From: Kriegella sp963975415
GTDB lineage: Bacteria > Bacteroidota > Bacteroidia > Flavobacteriales > Flavobacteriaceae
Assembly: GCF_963975415.1 (NCBI RefSeq)
Contig: NZ_CAXBGN010000003.1
Span: 124,001-188,000 of the forward strand
Length of the DNA: 64,000 bases
Direction of reading: 5' to 3'
A program made the position numbers and the translations under genes. The notes beneath the pieces are model-generated. The model made no database searches and was not told where the DNA came from. It saw only the letters and a list, made by a program, of their open reading frames with translations. Numbering within the stretch: position 1 is the first letter of the stretch; every line of letters begins with the position of its first letter. Below are positions 44,405-53,915 of this stretch, in pieces.

Positions 44405-45331
44405 CTATTTGATATTGTAAGTTTTTGATTTGCAGGTTTCTACTTTCAGTTCGCCTTTATCTTTGAGGTGTTTCGCGTAAGTGGTATGCACTACATAGGC
44501 CTCAATACCCCGTAATTTCTCTTTATCAATGAAATCGGCCCAATTCACCACATAATACTTAAACGGTCTGCTTACCATACCATAAAAACACTTTGTTTCC
44601 TTTGCATCCAGAATGAGGTACTTACTTCGCATTGATGTCACTCTATTCGCATCGTAATCTGCAAAATATTTTATGCCAACGATAACTTTTTGGTTTGAGT
44701 TATTTGCAAAGCAGAAATCACCGGTCCTGCTTTTTTTACAGGCATCATCTACCGTTTCGGGGTTATTAACGGTTTCGTTTGAACTAAGGGGCGAATTAAA
44801 CCCTCTGTTTGTAGAATTACCGCCATTTAAGCCAATCCCCAGATATGATGAAATATTTTCGTTTAGCGGAAGATTACCCATATTGGCGGCAAATTGGGAA
44901 GCAGTTTCTGAATCCAAGGCTTTGGCACGTACTTTTACAATAGAATTCAAAACGGTATAGGTTCCGGTAATAATTACATCGACTGCAATGATTTTTCCTA
45001 ATTCTTTGGCTGTGTTTTCATCAATATATCCCTCGGCATTTGATTGATGCTCTTTTAAAAGGATGTCTAAATGATTACGATCGATGACTTCGAACTTATC
45101 ACCATGATTGGTCATGTATACCGAAAAATCTTCCGTTAGATAATTGCCTAATGCCGTTCTTTCGCCATTTTCAGTAAAAAAGCCCCATACCGCAATTTTT
45201 GTCTTGCCCTTGGCGGTTATTTTTTGTGATAGACCAGTTGCGAGTTTTTCAAGTTCGGTATCGAAGTCTTGGCAATGCACTGGAACCGTAATTAGGGATA
45301 GTAGTAGAAAGAGTGCGGCGGTAATTTTCAT
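44405..45331 (-). CDS. FlgO/CsgG-like secreted protein with C-terminal extension, 308 residues
   Basis: A signal peptide (TVPVHCQ) precedes the FlgO-like domain (KIAVWGFFTENGERTALGNYLTEDFSVYMTNHG, HLDILLKEHQSNAEGYIDE). That part is highly similar to the downstream 166-residue protein. Residues ~190-308 add a second domain with four Cys (CKKSRTGDFCFANNS, CFYGM, VETCKSK), absent from the shorter copy. A palindrome of the TTACGG-N4-CTGTAA type lies 66 bp upstream. Confidence 0.85.
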   Translation of the reverse strand: MKITAALFLLLSLITVPVHCQDFDTELEKLATGLSQKITAKGKTKIAVWGFFTENGERTALGNYLTEDFSVYMTNHGDKFEVIDRNHLDILLKEHQSNAEGYIDENTAKELGKIIAVDVIITGTYTVLNSIVKVRAKALDSETASQFAANMGNLPLNENISSYLGIGLNGGNSTNRGFNSPLSSNETVNNPETVDDACKKSRTGDFCFANNSNQKVIVGIKYFADYDANRVTSMRSKYLILDAKETKCFYGMVSRPFKYYVVNWADFIDKEKLRGIEAYVVHTTYAKHLKDKGELKVETCKSKTYNIK

Positions 45332-45397
45332 GGTAGTTGGTGTTATGGATGTCGTATTTGATACAATGTCAGCAATTTCCTTTTGAATTACAAGTAG

Positions 45398-45413
45398 TTA
45401 CGGAAAACTGTAA
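45398..45413. promoter_or_regulatory. Palindrome copy 5, no matching -7 element
   Basis: TTACGG-AAAA-CTGTAA, identical to copy 1, lies 66 bp upstream of the FlgO-like gene at 45331. No TAnnTTTG is found 21 bp away on either strand. It may be a weaker or differently built site. The rest of 45332-45694 shows nothing further. Confidence 0.45.
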
Positions 45414-45694
45414 ATATTCGGAGCGAATGATAACCAAAGAGCACCACTTTTTTAGCCTTTACATATGGGAAGAGGTCTTAATAATCACGTATAATGCCGG
45501 AGCTTGGTCTGTAAAAATGGGAAGTGCATTTTTCCTCGATACCAATATGTCTGCAAATAAACCCAATCATTCAGGGTGTGGTTATCTATATACCAATCAT
45601 GCATGACATTGGGGAAGTCCGACTGTCCAACGCACATGGGTATTGTCGAAGATGTTACGCTGACAGTGGTTTTTTGTTTAAAATAATTTAGTGA

Positions 45695-45916
45695 TTAAGC
45701 TGCGGGTCTGCCTTTTAATCGTTTTTCGATTTTTCGCTTTTTATCGGTCAGCCGCTTCATAAGATCCATTAGATCGGCATCTTTTGTTTGCTTGTAGATT
45801 TCGTTGATGGCCAGAATCAATTTTTTAGCTTCACGAGAGGCCACGACCCTATCGCTAGTGGACATATTGCTCATTTTCATCTGCTCAAATTCCTGTGCTT
45901 CTTTGAGTAAATCCAT
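45695..45916 (-). CDS. Small basic helical protein, 73 residues
   Basis: From ATG 45916 the protein begins MDLLKEAQEFEQM and ends with a Lys/Arg-rich stretch (KRLTDKKRKIEKRLKGRP). It is almost entirely helical, with no signal peptide or membrane segment. The frame start at 45961 adds an unlikely leader. Charge and helicity suggest nucleic acid or protein binding. No family is recognised. It precedes a 320-bp gap before the HTCS stop. The gap 45962-46239 holds no visible gene or clear hairpin. Confidence 0.6.
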   Translation of the reverse strand: MDLLKEAQEFEQMKMSNMSTSDRVVASREAKKLILAINEIYKQTKDADLMDLMKRLTDKKRKIEKRLKGRPAA

Positions 45917-46239
45917 TTTTTCAAGTTTTTTCAAAAATAAGGTTATTCTGCTATATATCAATGTATAACGGATTGTATTTGGTTATTATCCAATAACGTT
46001 TGTTTATAGCATAACGTAGGTTTTTTTGTGTTGTCGAAGGGGGGCAGCGGGTTATTTTTAATGCACATCGAATAGGTGACTTTTAAGAAAGATGACTATT
46101 AATGGTTTCATTTTGAGTTAAAATAGGGTTGTGGTGACAATTTTATAATAACACTTTTGGTGCTATAAGCTTTCTAATATGCTCCATAAAAGTTCATCAG
46201 CAAGCGGTTCTTAAAATTAAAGAAGATAAGAACTAGTGA

Positions 46240-49200
46240 TCAAGATACCTTTATTCCTCTTTCCCTATAACTGGACGGGGTTTCCCCAAACTGTTTTTTA
46301 AAGGTTGAACGAAAATACTTGACTGATAGAAATCCTACCTCAAAACTTATTTCCGATATATTCAGATCGGTTTTCAAGAGAAGCTGCGCAGCATGTCGCA
46401 GACGTACAATCTTTAAAAATTCGTTCGGAGTCAAATTGGTCAGGCTTTTTATCTTTTTAAAGAAAGGAGTTCTGCTCATGCCCAATTCCGCTACCAATTT
46501 GTCTATGGTGAAATTGGGTTCCGAAATATTGTTGTGAATTATGTTTACAGTCTGTTCTATAAAATCTTGGTCTGGAGTAGATTGTGCCAACTCTCTGGGT
46601 TTCATTAAAGTCTCAATCTGATATCTTTGAGTGCTTAGTTTTCTATTTTCTATGATCGATCTAATTTTAAAGAACAGGGCATTCATGCTGAATGGTTTGG
46701 TAATATAGTCTTCGGCCCCCATTTTCAAGCCTTGTACGTGACTTTCCTCATCGGATAATGCCGTTAATAGAATAATGGGAATATGACTGGTTTTTAGGTT
46801 GTTCTTAAGGCTCTTGCAGAGTTCCAGTCCTGTGGCCTTTGGCATTAGAACATCGGAGAGCACTAAATCCGGTATTTCGTCAAGTGCTTTTTGAATCCCA
46901 TCTTGTCCATTAGCAGCGGTCAACACCTTAAAGTGATCAGACATTTCGCAGGCTATAAATTCACGTATTTCATCCTCGTCTTCTACAATTAAAACGGTGT
47001 AATCAGATGCTGTCTTAAAACTTTTAATAGGGTTCAAGTTGGGGGAAACCCCGTCTTGAAAACCTTGTTTTTGCGATGCGGTTATTGGTATGTCGTGGTT
47101 GGTAGTATTGGCTAATTGCTCTTCCGTAAAATGGGCCGTACCCAAGGGCAGTTTTACCGTAAAGGTACTGCCCTTTTCCGGGGCGGAAGTTAATTCCAGT
47201 TTACCATGATGGGCCTCGACCAACTCTTTAGAAAGCGCAAGGCCAATACCGGTACCGACAGCTGTATTTTCGCCAAGTGTTTGGAAGCGTTCGAATATTA
47301 GTTCCTGCTGACTCAATGAAATACCTTTTCCTTCATCCTGAATTTTAAAAAAGGCATATGGCGATCCATCTACTTTAGAGGTAGAAACACCGACCTGTAC
47401 AGTAATGTTGCTGCCTTTCCCTGAATATTTAATGGCATTTGAAATAAGGTTCGATATCACTTTTTGAACGGCACTGGGGTCAAAATGGCAAGTAATGGAA
47501 GGAGAATGGGCAGTGTATTTAATGATTATAGCTTTGTCACTCGCCATTTCATAGAAGGATTCGGTAATAGTCTCGGCAAATGTGGCAATGTCTAGTTTTA
47601 CAGCCTTGATAATGGGCTGCGTTGAAGTTGTCTTGCGGTAATCTAGCCATTCATTAATTAGTTTTAATAGATTTTGGGCATTTCGTTGAATGGATAATAA
47701 TTGTTTTTTATATTCCGGCCCTTTGACTTCGGTAGCGATCAATTTGTCCAATGGACTTAAGATCATGGTTAAGGGGGTTCTTAATTCATGGGTAAGGTTG
47801 GTAAATAGCTTGGTCTTGAATTCATTTAGTTGAATCTGGTTGTTCTTTTCCAAGCGTTCAATTTTCAGTGCATTCTTTAGTTTTATCTGTTTCAAGATAT
47901 AGGTATTTGCCAAAATGATAGATCCAATAGCCAATATGGCAAAGAGAACCCTGGCCCACCAGGTATGCCACCAAGGGGGCAATATGGTTATGTTTATAGC
48001 CTTGGCATTAGGGGTCCATATCCCATCATTATTACTGGCCTTTACCTTAAAAGTGTATTCCCCGGGAGGAATATTCGTATAAGTGGCCATTCTTCCATTC
48101 TGAGTAAAAACCCAATCCTTGTCAAAACCTAAAAGTTTGTATTTGTATTGATTTTTGTCTGTATTCGTAAAGTTTAAGGCTGTAAAGTGGAGATTAAAGA
48201 AATTTTGATCGTAGTTTAAATAGATTTCTTTTATTTGATTGATCGACTTTTGTTCCGTAATACTATTTTGGGAGGTATAACTGTTGTCGGAAGTAACGTT
48301 AAAATTGGTTAGAACTATTTTGGGCGGATTGGGATTGGTTTTTATTTGTTTTGGATTAAAGAAATACACCCCATTGGCGTTTCCAAAATAAAATGTTCCA
48401 TCACTACTTTTAAGCGACGCATTTGTATTAAATTCCAATCCTTCTATACCATCTTCCCTACCGAAATTTCGAAACTCCAGAGTTGCCAAATTTAATTGAG
48501 ACAAGCCTTTGTCCGTCCCCAACCATAAGAATTTTGAGGAATCAACCAAAAGGGAATTGACCACATTGCTGGGCAAGCCTTGTTCCATAGTATATAGTCT
48601 GGTTTTTTGGGAGCTCCTATTTATATGATAGAGTCCGTTTTTGGTCCCCAACCATATGTTGTCCCCATCAGATTCGGCCATAGAGGTTATTTGCCTGAAG
48701 TGTTCTTCTTTTTCGATAAAGCATTCTCTCAAAGCGTCATTCTCGGGGTCGTATATGTAAAGGCCGGAGTAACATCCGAACCAAATTTTCGAATCTGCGG
48801 TTTGATAGATAAAATAAGGTTGGGCGTATTGAATAACCGGGTCATTTTTCTTAAATTTTTCTATCGTTCCTTTTTTGTGATCATAAAGGTATATTCCCCC
48901 GGCAACGGTACCGATCCATATATTATCCTTCTTGTCCCGAAGAAAAGATTTAACCGAGATAGTCTCAATTTCTTTTGGTACCGGGGTGGTCAGTGACTCT
49001 AGAAAGTTGGAGGTGGAAGGTCGGGAAACATGGTATCCATGATTATAGGTTCCTGCCCAAATACGATCGTTTTTATCCTGAATTACGGCGTTAATGACTC
49101 TTTTTTCTTCGGAATTCTTGAAAAAATGTTCAAACTTTCTAGAGTGTGGATCAAATATGTTGATTCCTCCTCCATCCATGGCTAGAATAATGCTACCATT

Positions 49201-50277
49201 GTTGCCTTCTGTCAAACCTAAAACTGAGTTGCTGCTTAAGCCGGTCTTGTTGCCTTTTTCAAAGCCCCAATGGTTAAACTGACTTTTGTTGGGGTCGACA
49301 ATTTTAAGGCCTTGATTGGTGGTTCCGATCCAGATAGAATTGTCATTGGCTTTAGACATGGAGGTGACAGAGAACGAAGGGGATAACGCCTCGAAATGGA
49401 GATTTTTAAGATTTTTGGAGGACAGGTCGTATTCAAGTATACCATGGCCGTCTGTACCAAACCATATGTTGTTCTGGTTCACCGCCAATAAACTAATAAC
49501 AGAATTTAGGGCATTGGTATTCTTGGGGATTTTCAATTGCTGTACATCTATGCGCTTGGGCCCGTTCTTATAAAAAAACACACCTTGGTTGGTGGCGACC
49601 AGAAAAGTTTCTAGATCAATGTCAATTATGGCATTGACCCCGGTTATTGTTATCTGTTCAAATTCTTTCGGGACAGCGAATTTTTCATTTTGTATTGAAA
49701 ATGATTGCAGTCCACCGTATTTATAGCCGACCAATAAAGTGTCGGCGTTTATCCTTATAATATTTGAGATATGCCTAAAACTGGGGTGGGGGTATACTTT
49801 AATTTGATTTTTAAAAATGTTGTAGGATATGAGTTGTCCTTGGGCAGAACCTATCCATATAACGTCTTTACTTATTTGAAAAAAGGATGTGATAGAGGTA
49901 TTCAGTGGGCTATGAGCCAAAAAATGGGCTTCAAAGGCTCCAGTCTTGTAGTTGTATAGTACCGGGCCCTGTTCGGTACCTATCCACAGATTTTGGTCAC
50001 TATCCCTAAATAAACTGTTGATGTGGTTGTCTACCACTCCCTGGTCTTTTAGATTGATTTGTTCAAAATGGTACCCGTCATATTTAAAGAGACCATTTCT
50101 GGTGCCTATCCATATAAAGCCTTCAAAGTCTTGGGTACTGCACGTGATATAATTTTGGGGTAGGCCATCCTTTACATTTAGTGAAAAGAGGGGAAGGCCG
50201 TTGCTTTCTTTTTGACCAAAGATGAAGTTGCAACATAGGGCAATCAATATAAAAAAGCGCTTTTGTGTCGGTGCCAT
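46240..50277 (-). CDS. Hybrid two-component system regulator (HTCS), locus 2
   Basis: 1,345 residues with a signal peptide (NFIFGQ). Propeller repeats occupy ~30-690 (for example DFEGFIWIGTRNGLFKYDGY), the Y_Y_Y domain ~715-770 and a membrane helix ~785-805. The H-box LFTNLTHELRTPLTMI is at ~825-840. The receiver carries DLVLSDVLMPK at ~1136-1147 and the AraC-type HTH is at ~1240-1335. It should activate the divergent SusC/SusD genes and the following glycosidases in response to a glycan fragment bound in the periplasm. Confidence 0.95.
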   Translation of the reverse strand: MAPTQKRFFILIALCCNFIFGQKESNGLPLFSLNVKDGLPQNYITCSTQDFEGFIWIGTRNGLFKYDGYHFEQINLKDQGVVDNHINSLFRDSDQNLWIGTEQGPVLYNYKTGAFEAHFLAHSPLNTSITSFFQISKDVIWIGSAQGQLISYNIFKNQIKVYPHPSFRHISNIIRINADTLLVGYKYGGLQSFSIQNEKFAVPKEFEQITITGVNAIIDIDLETFLVATNQGVFFYKNGPKRIDVQQLKIPKNTNALNSVISLLAVNQNNIWFGTDGHGILEYDLSSKNLKNLHFEALSPSFSVTSMSKANDNSIWIGTTNQGLKIVDPNKSQFNHWGFEKGNKTGLSSNSVLGLTEGNNGSIILAMDGGGINIFDPHSRKFEHFFKNSEEKRVINAVIQDKNDRIWAGTYNHGYHVSRPSTSNFLESLTTPVPKEIETISVKSFLRDKKDNIWIGTVAGGIYLYDHKKGTIEKFKKNDPVIQYAQPYFIYQTADSKIWFGCYSGLYIYDPENDALRECFIEKEEHFRQITSMAESDGDNIWLGTKNGLYHINRSSQKTRLYTMEQGLPSNVVNSLLVDSSKFLWLGTDKGLSQLNLATLEFRNFGREDGIEGLEFNTNASLKSSDGTFYFGNANGVYFFNPKQIKTNPNPPKIVLTNFNVTSDNSYTSQNSITEQKSINQIKEIYLNYDQNFFNLHFTALNFTNTDKNQYKYKLLGFDKDWVFTQNGRMATYTNIPPGEYTFKVKASNNDGIWTPNAKAINITILPPWWHTWWARVLFAILAIGSIILANTYILKQIKLKNALKIERLEKNNQIQLNEFKTKLFTNLTHELRTPLTMILSPLDKLIATEVKGPEYKKQLLSIQRNAQNLLKLINEWLDYRKTTSTQPIIKAVKLDIATFAETITESFYEMASDKAIIIKYTAHSPSITCHFDPSAVQKVISNLISNAIKYSGKGSNITVQVGVSTSKVDGSPYAFFKIQDEGKGISLSQQELIFERFQTLGENTAVGTGIGLALSKELVEAHHGKLELTSAPEKGSTFTVKLPLGTAHFTEEQLANTTNHDIPITASQKQGFQDGVSPNLNPIKSFKTASDYTVLIVEDEDEIREFIACEMSDHFKVLTAANGQDGIQKALDEIPDLVLSDVLMPKATGLELCKSLKNNLKTSHIPIILLTALSDEESHVQGLKMGAEDYITKPFSMNALFFKIRSIIENRKLSTQRYQIETLMKPRELAQSTPDQDFIEQTVNIIHNNISEPNFTIDKLVAELGMSRTPFFKKIKSLTNLTPNEFLKIVRLRHAAQLLLKTDLNISEISFEVGFLSVKYFRSTFKKQFGETPSSYRERGIKVS

Positions 50278-50331
50278 TCACTTCAATCTTTCTTGTAGTA
50301 TTGGTGCTACATATTTCAATTGGGATGGATT

Positions 50332-50339
50332 CAAATATA
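50332..50339 (-). promoter_or_regulatory. Candidate -7 element of HTCS 2
   Basis: On the minus strand the bases read TATATTTG, a TAnnTTTG match, about 55 bp before the HTCS start codon. No convincing -33 TTTG lies at the usual distance. Confidence 0.4.
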
Positions 50340-50567
50340 CGATTAAGGCAGGTACCATTGAAATGCCAAAAGTTGGGCAAGTATTGAAATTTTCGGTTTT
50401 CTATGTCTTTTTTGTGTTAAAAGTCTGATGACTAAATATATATGTCTTTTTAAGGTCTGGCGAAAGTACAAATGTGCCCTATGAAAAGTTAGTTTTTGGG
50501 GGGTGTGCAGTACAATTGGATCCCCAAAGAAACTTGTTGTTAGACCAATGTTGTATTTATGGACCAA

Positions 50568-50575
50568 TACATTTG
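50568..50575 (+). promoter_or_regulatory. Candidate -7 element of SusC 2
   Basis: TACATTTG lies 87 bp before the SusC start codon. The nearest TTG upstream is at 50551, closer than usual, so an activator such as the HTCS may be needed. The rest of the 50278-50662 gap shows nothing definite. Confidence 0.45.
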
Positions 50576-50662
50576 ATGGGCTATTTTTTTGGTCGCGGAC
50601 GATTAAAGAACCATGGAAAAAAGGATAGTGTTTTAAACTAAATAATTAACCATCAAATTTTT

Positions 50663-53600
50663 ATGAGAATGAATCAAAAATTGTGGAAGAGGACCACTTC
50701 CAAATTAAAAGGGGCATGTAAGAAACTATCTCTTCTATTAGTGGTGATTAGTTTTCAAGATGCACTAGGTTACACTGGAAACTATTCAATTACGTCACTG
50801 AAGTCGAGTGTAACAATTAACAACACCTTGGAACAACGGTCGGTAAGCGGTACGGTTACTGATATAGATGGAACCCCTTTATCTGGGGCCAACATAGTGG
50901 AAAAAGGAACTACCAATGGGGTAACTGCCGACTTTGATGGCAATTACAATATATCCGTTTCGGGCCAGAACGCCGTATTGGTATTCTCTTATTTAGGATT
51001 CGCCACAAAAGAGGTGCCCTTGAACGGACAACTCACGCTCGATGTTGTTTTGGAAGAAGATGCTGCCGGTTTGGAAGAGGTAGTAGTCGTAGGATATGGT
51101 ACCCAAAAGAAAATCAATTTGACCGGAGCAGTATCTGTAACCTCTGCAGAGACTTTGGAAGATAGGCCAATAACCAACTTAGGCCAAGGGTTACAAGGTT
51201 TGTTGCCCAACCTGAACATCAATTTTTCCGATGGTGCGGCAGGATCGGGAGCCACATTTAATATAAGGGGGTTTACTTCAACCAACGGAGGTGGGCCTTT
51301 GGTACTTGTGGATGGAGTGGTGATGGACCCAAATATCCTTAATCCCAATGAAGTTGCCAGTGTTTCGGTGCTTAAAGATGCCTCGGCAGCGGCTATTTAT
51401 GGCTCTAGAGCGGCTTTTGGTGTGGTTTTGATTACCACCAAAAAAGGAAAGAAAAATGCCAAACCGATGGTAGAAGTAAGTCATAATTACGCTATGAATA
51501 AACCGACTGAGATTCCAGACTTGGTTAATTCATTACAATTGGTTCAATTTAGAGAGGAAAAGAGTAGAAATCTAGGTACAGGTGATCCTTTCAATGCAGA
51601 GACGAAAGAACGTTTGACGGCATATTATAACGATCCAGAGAACAATCCTGCAGCGATTGTAAATCCCAATGACCCTACAAAATATATTTATGTAGGAAAT
51701 ACGGATTGGTTTGAAACTATTTTTGCAAACTCCAACCCAATTTCACAAACCAATGTTTCCATAAGGGGAGGAAGTGATAACTTGTCTTACTTTGTTTCAG
51801 CAGGAAGATTAGATCAAGAGGGAATTCTAAAATATGGAAATGACAGTTATACAAGATCTAACATCAGGGGTAAATTTGACTTTAATGTTACCAACTGGCT
51901 GGAACTTAATTTAAACACTGTTTTTACGCGTACCAATAAGGATGCTCCTTATACCTATTCAGGAGTAGGTACCCTGTGGCACGATCTAACCCGTAAGAAT
52001 ATCTTCGTTCCTACTGCGAATCCTGATGGGAGCAATACAGAATCGCCACTCGCCCTATTAAAAGATGGAGGTAGGGATAAAACCCAGACAAATGACTCTT
52101 GGGTAACTGTTGGTGGCGTAATTAAACCTCTAGAGGGACTTCAAATAAACGGTTCATATTCTTTTAACGCTTATAATCAGCATAGGAAACAGCACAAAAA
52201 AATGGTTGAACGGTATGTAGGACCAACGGAATTAAATGCTGCAAGTACGGTACATACCACACCAACGGCATTATATTTAAACGACGAGATAAATGATTAT
52301 TACGCGATTAATATTTATGCGGATTATGAAAAGACATTCGCCGAAGATCATTATTTCAAAGCCGCTATAGGATTTAATGAGGAAAGTAAATCGTTCGGTT
52401 TTACAAATTCGAGCAACACAAACTTACTTACAGATGAACTGCCTTCTTTAAACCTTACGACAGGTACGGCAACAGCTTCAGAATTTAATATTTCATGGGG
52501 GTTACAAGGTTACTTTTATCGCTTGAACTATATATACAAAGACAAGTACTTACTAGAATTAAGTGGTAGGTACGATGCTACTTCACGTTTTCCAAAAGAC
52601 GATCGTTGGGCATTTTTTCCGTCGGTTTCTGCCGGATGGAGGATTTCCAATGAGTCCTTTTTTGAAGGATTAAGACCTGTAATCAATGATTTGAAATTCA
52701 GGGGTTCATACGGTTCCTTGGGGAATCAATCCTTGGATCCTGACAATCTTGATTTCTTCCCTTATTTGCCAACATTGAACTCCTTTAGGCCAGGAACAAT
52801 ACTAAATGGTAACCGACCCTTGTCACTTGGGCGCCCCGCACTTGTGAGCAGTTCGTTAACGTGGGAAACAGCCACTACTACTAATATAGGTTTAGATGCT
52901 TCTTTACTTAGGTCTCGAATGCAATTTTCTCTCGATTATTATGAACGTGAGGTGGTGGATCAACTTGGCCCGGCTACAGCTCTTCCGGCAACCTTGGGAA
53001 CCGGTGCACCCCAGGCCAATGCTGTGGAGTCGATTACCAAAGGTTGGGAGTTTGAAATTTCGTGGAGGGATAGGATAGGTGAATTGGATTATAACATAGG
53101 GTTTAATTTGGCAGATTCCCAAGGTGAAATTACCAAATATGATAATCCTACAAAAAGTTTGTCCGCGGCTTTTTATGAAGGACAGAAAATAGGTGAAATA
53201 TGGGGCTATGAAACCAATGGCCTATTTGATTCTAGACAGGAGTATCTTTCCTCTGGGCTGGACTATTCCAATAGGACAGGTCTTCAAATTGAAGGAGGAG
53301 ACGTATGGTATGTAGATCAAGACGGTAACAATATGATAGATAACGGTGTGGTAACCGTTGACAATCCTGGAGATTTAAAAATTATAGGTAACAGTACCCC
53401 GCGATATACCTATGGGATAAGCTTGGGATCTCGCTGGAAGAGCTTTTCCATAGATGTGTTTATGCAAGGTGTTGGAAAAAGGGACTTGGATCTTAGTGGA
53501 GGACTTTTCTGGCCAGATGAGAACGGAACACCGCAAGTAAATCATTTAGACTATTGGACCGAAAATAATACAAATGGCTATTGGCCACGTGTGCTGGGGA

Positions 53601-53887
53601 ATCAAGGTGGTTTTAATTACGCAACCTCTGATAGGTATTTGCAGGACTTCTCCTATTTAAGAATGAAGCAGCTGACCATTAACTATGCCTTGCCAAAGGT
53701 GCTGATGGAGCAAAGTTTTATTGAATCTGCCAATATCTATTTTACGGGTCAGAATCTTTTTGAGTTTGACGACATCATTGAAGGCTTTGATCCCGAAGTT
53801 AGTAGAAATGGCTTTAATGGCTGGGGCTCGGGTAAAAGTTATGCTTTTGCCCGTTCATATTCTTTGGGAATTAATTTCACTTTTTAA
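50663..53887 (+). CDS. SusC/RagA family TonB-linked outer-membrane protein (locus 2)
   Basis: 1,074 residues. The N-terminus is long and basic before the hydrophobic stretch (LLLVVISFQDALG). The CarboxypepD_reg-like domain lies at ~55-140 (SVSGTVTDIDGTPLSGANIV). It leads to the typical EEVVVVGYGTQKKINLTGAVS join and a plug with VLKDASAAAIYGSRAAFGVVLITTKKG. The barrel ends YSLGINFTF with terminal Phe. It imports the glycan products of this locus. The SusD gene follows 28 bp later. Divergent from HTCS 2. Confidence 0.96.
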   Translation: MRMNQKLWKRTTSKLKGACKKLSLLLVVISFQDALGYTGNYSITSLKSSVTINNTLEQRSVSGTVTDIDGTPLSGANIVEKGTTNGVTADFDGNYNISVSGQNAVLVFSYLGFATKEVPLNGQLTLDVVLEEDAAGLEEVVVVGYGTQKKINLTGAVSVTSAETLEDRPITNLGQGLQGLLPNLNINFSDGAAGSGATFNIRGFTSTNGGGPLVLVDGVVMDPNILNPNEVASVSVLKDASAAAIYGSRAAFGVVLITTKKGKKNAKPMVEVSHNYAMNKPTEIPDLVNSLQLVQFREEKSRNLGTGDPFNAETKERLTAYYNDPENNPAAIVNPNDPTKYIYVGNTDWFETIFANSNPISQTNVSIRGGSDNLSYFVSAGRLDQEGILKYGNDSYTRSNIRGKFDFNVTNWLELNLNTVFTRTNKDAPYTYSGVGTLWHDLTRKNIFVPTANPDGSNTESPLALLKDGGRDKTQTNDSWVTVGGVIKPLEGLQINGSYSFNAYNQHRKQHKKMVERYVGPTELNAASTVHTTPTALYLNDEINDYYAINIYADYEKTFAEDHYFKAAIGFNEESKSFGFTNSSNTNLLTDELPSLNLTTGTATASEFNISWGLQGYFYRLNYIYKDKYLLELSGRYDATSRFPKDDRWAFFPSVSAGWRISNESFFEGLRPVINDLKFRGSYGSLGNQSLDPDNLDFFPYLPTLNSFRPGTILNGNRPLSLGRPALVSSSLTWETATTTNIGLDASLLRSRMQFSLDYYEREVVDQLGPATALPATLGTGAPQANAVESITKGWEFEISWRDRIGELDYNIGFNLADSQGEITKYDNPTKSLSAAFYEGQKIGEIWGYETNGLFDSRQEYLSSGLDYSNRTGLQIEGGDVWYVDQDGNNMIDNGVVTVDNPGDLKIIGNSTPRYTYGISLGSRWKSFSIDVFMQGVGKRDLDLSGGLFWPDENGTPQVNHLDYWTENNTNGYWPRVLGNQGGFNYATSDRYLQDFSYLRMKQLTINYALPKVLMEQSFIESANIYFTGQNLFEFDDIIEGFDPEVSRNGFNGWGSGKSYAFARSYSLGINFTF

Positions 53888-53915
53888 AATGGTTAAACTA
53901 ATTAAAAATATAAAA

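Noticed and set aside
29328..45331. Interpretation of the CsgG-like genes as a curli system
   Set aside because: No CsgA/CsgB-like repeat protein, CsgE or CsgF is present in the window.
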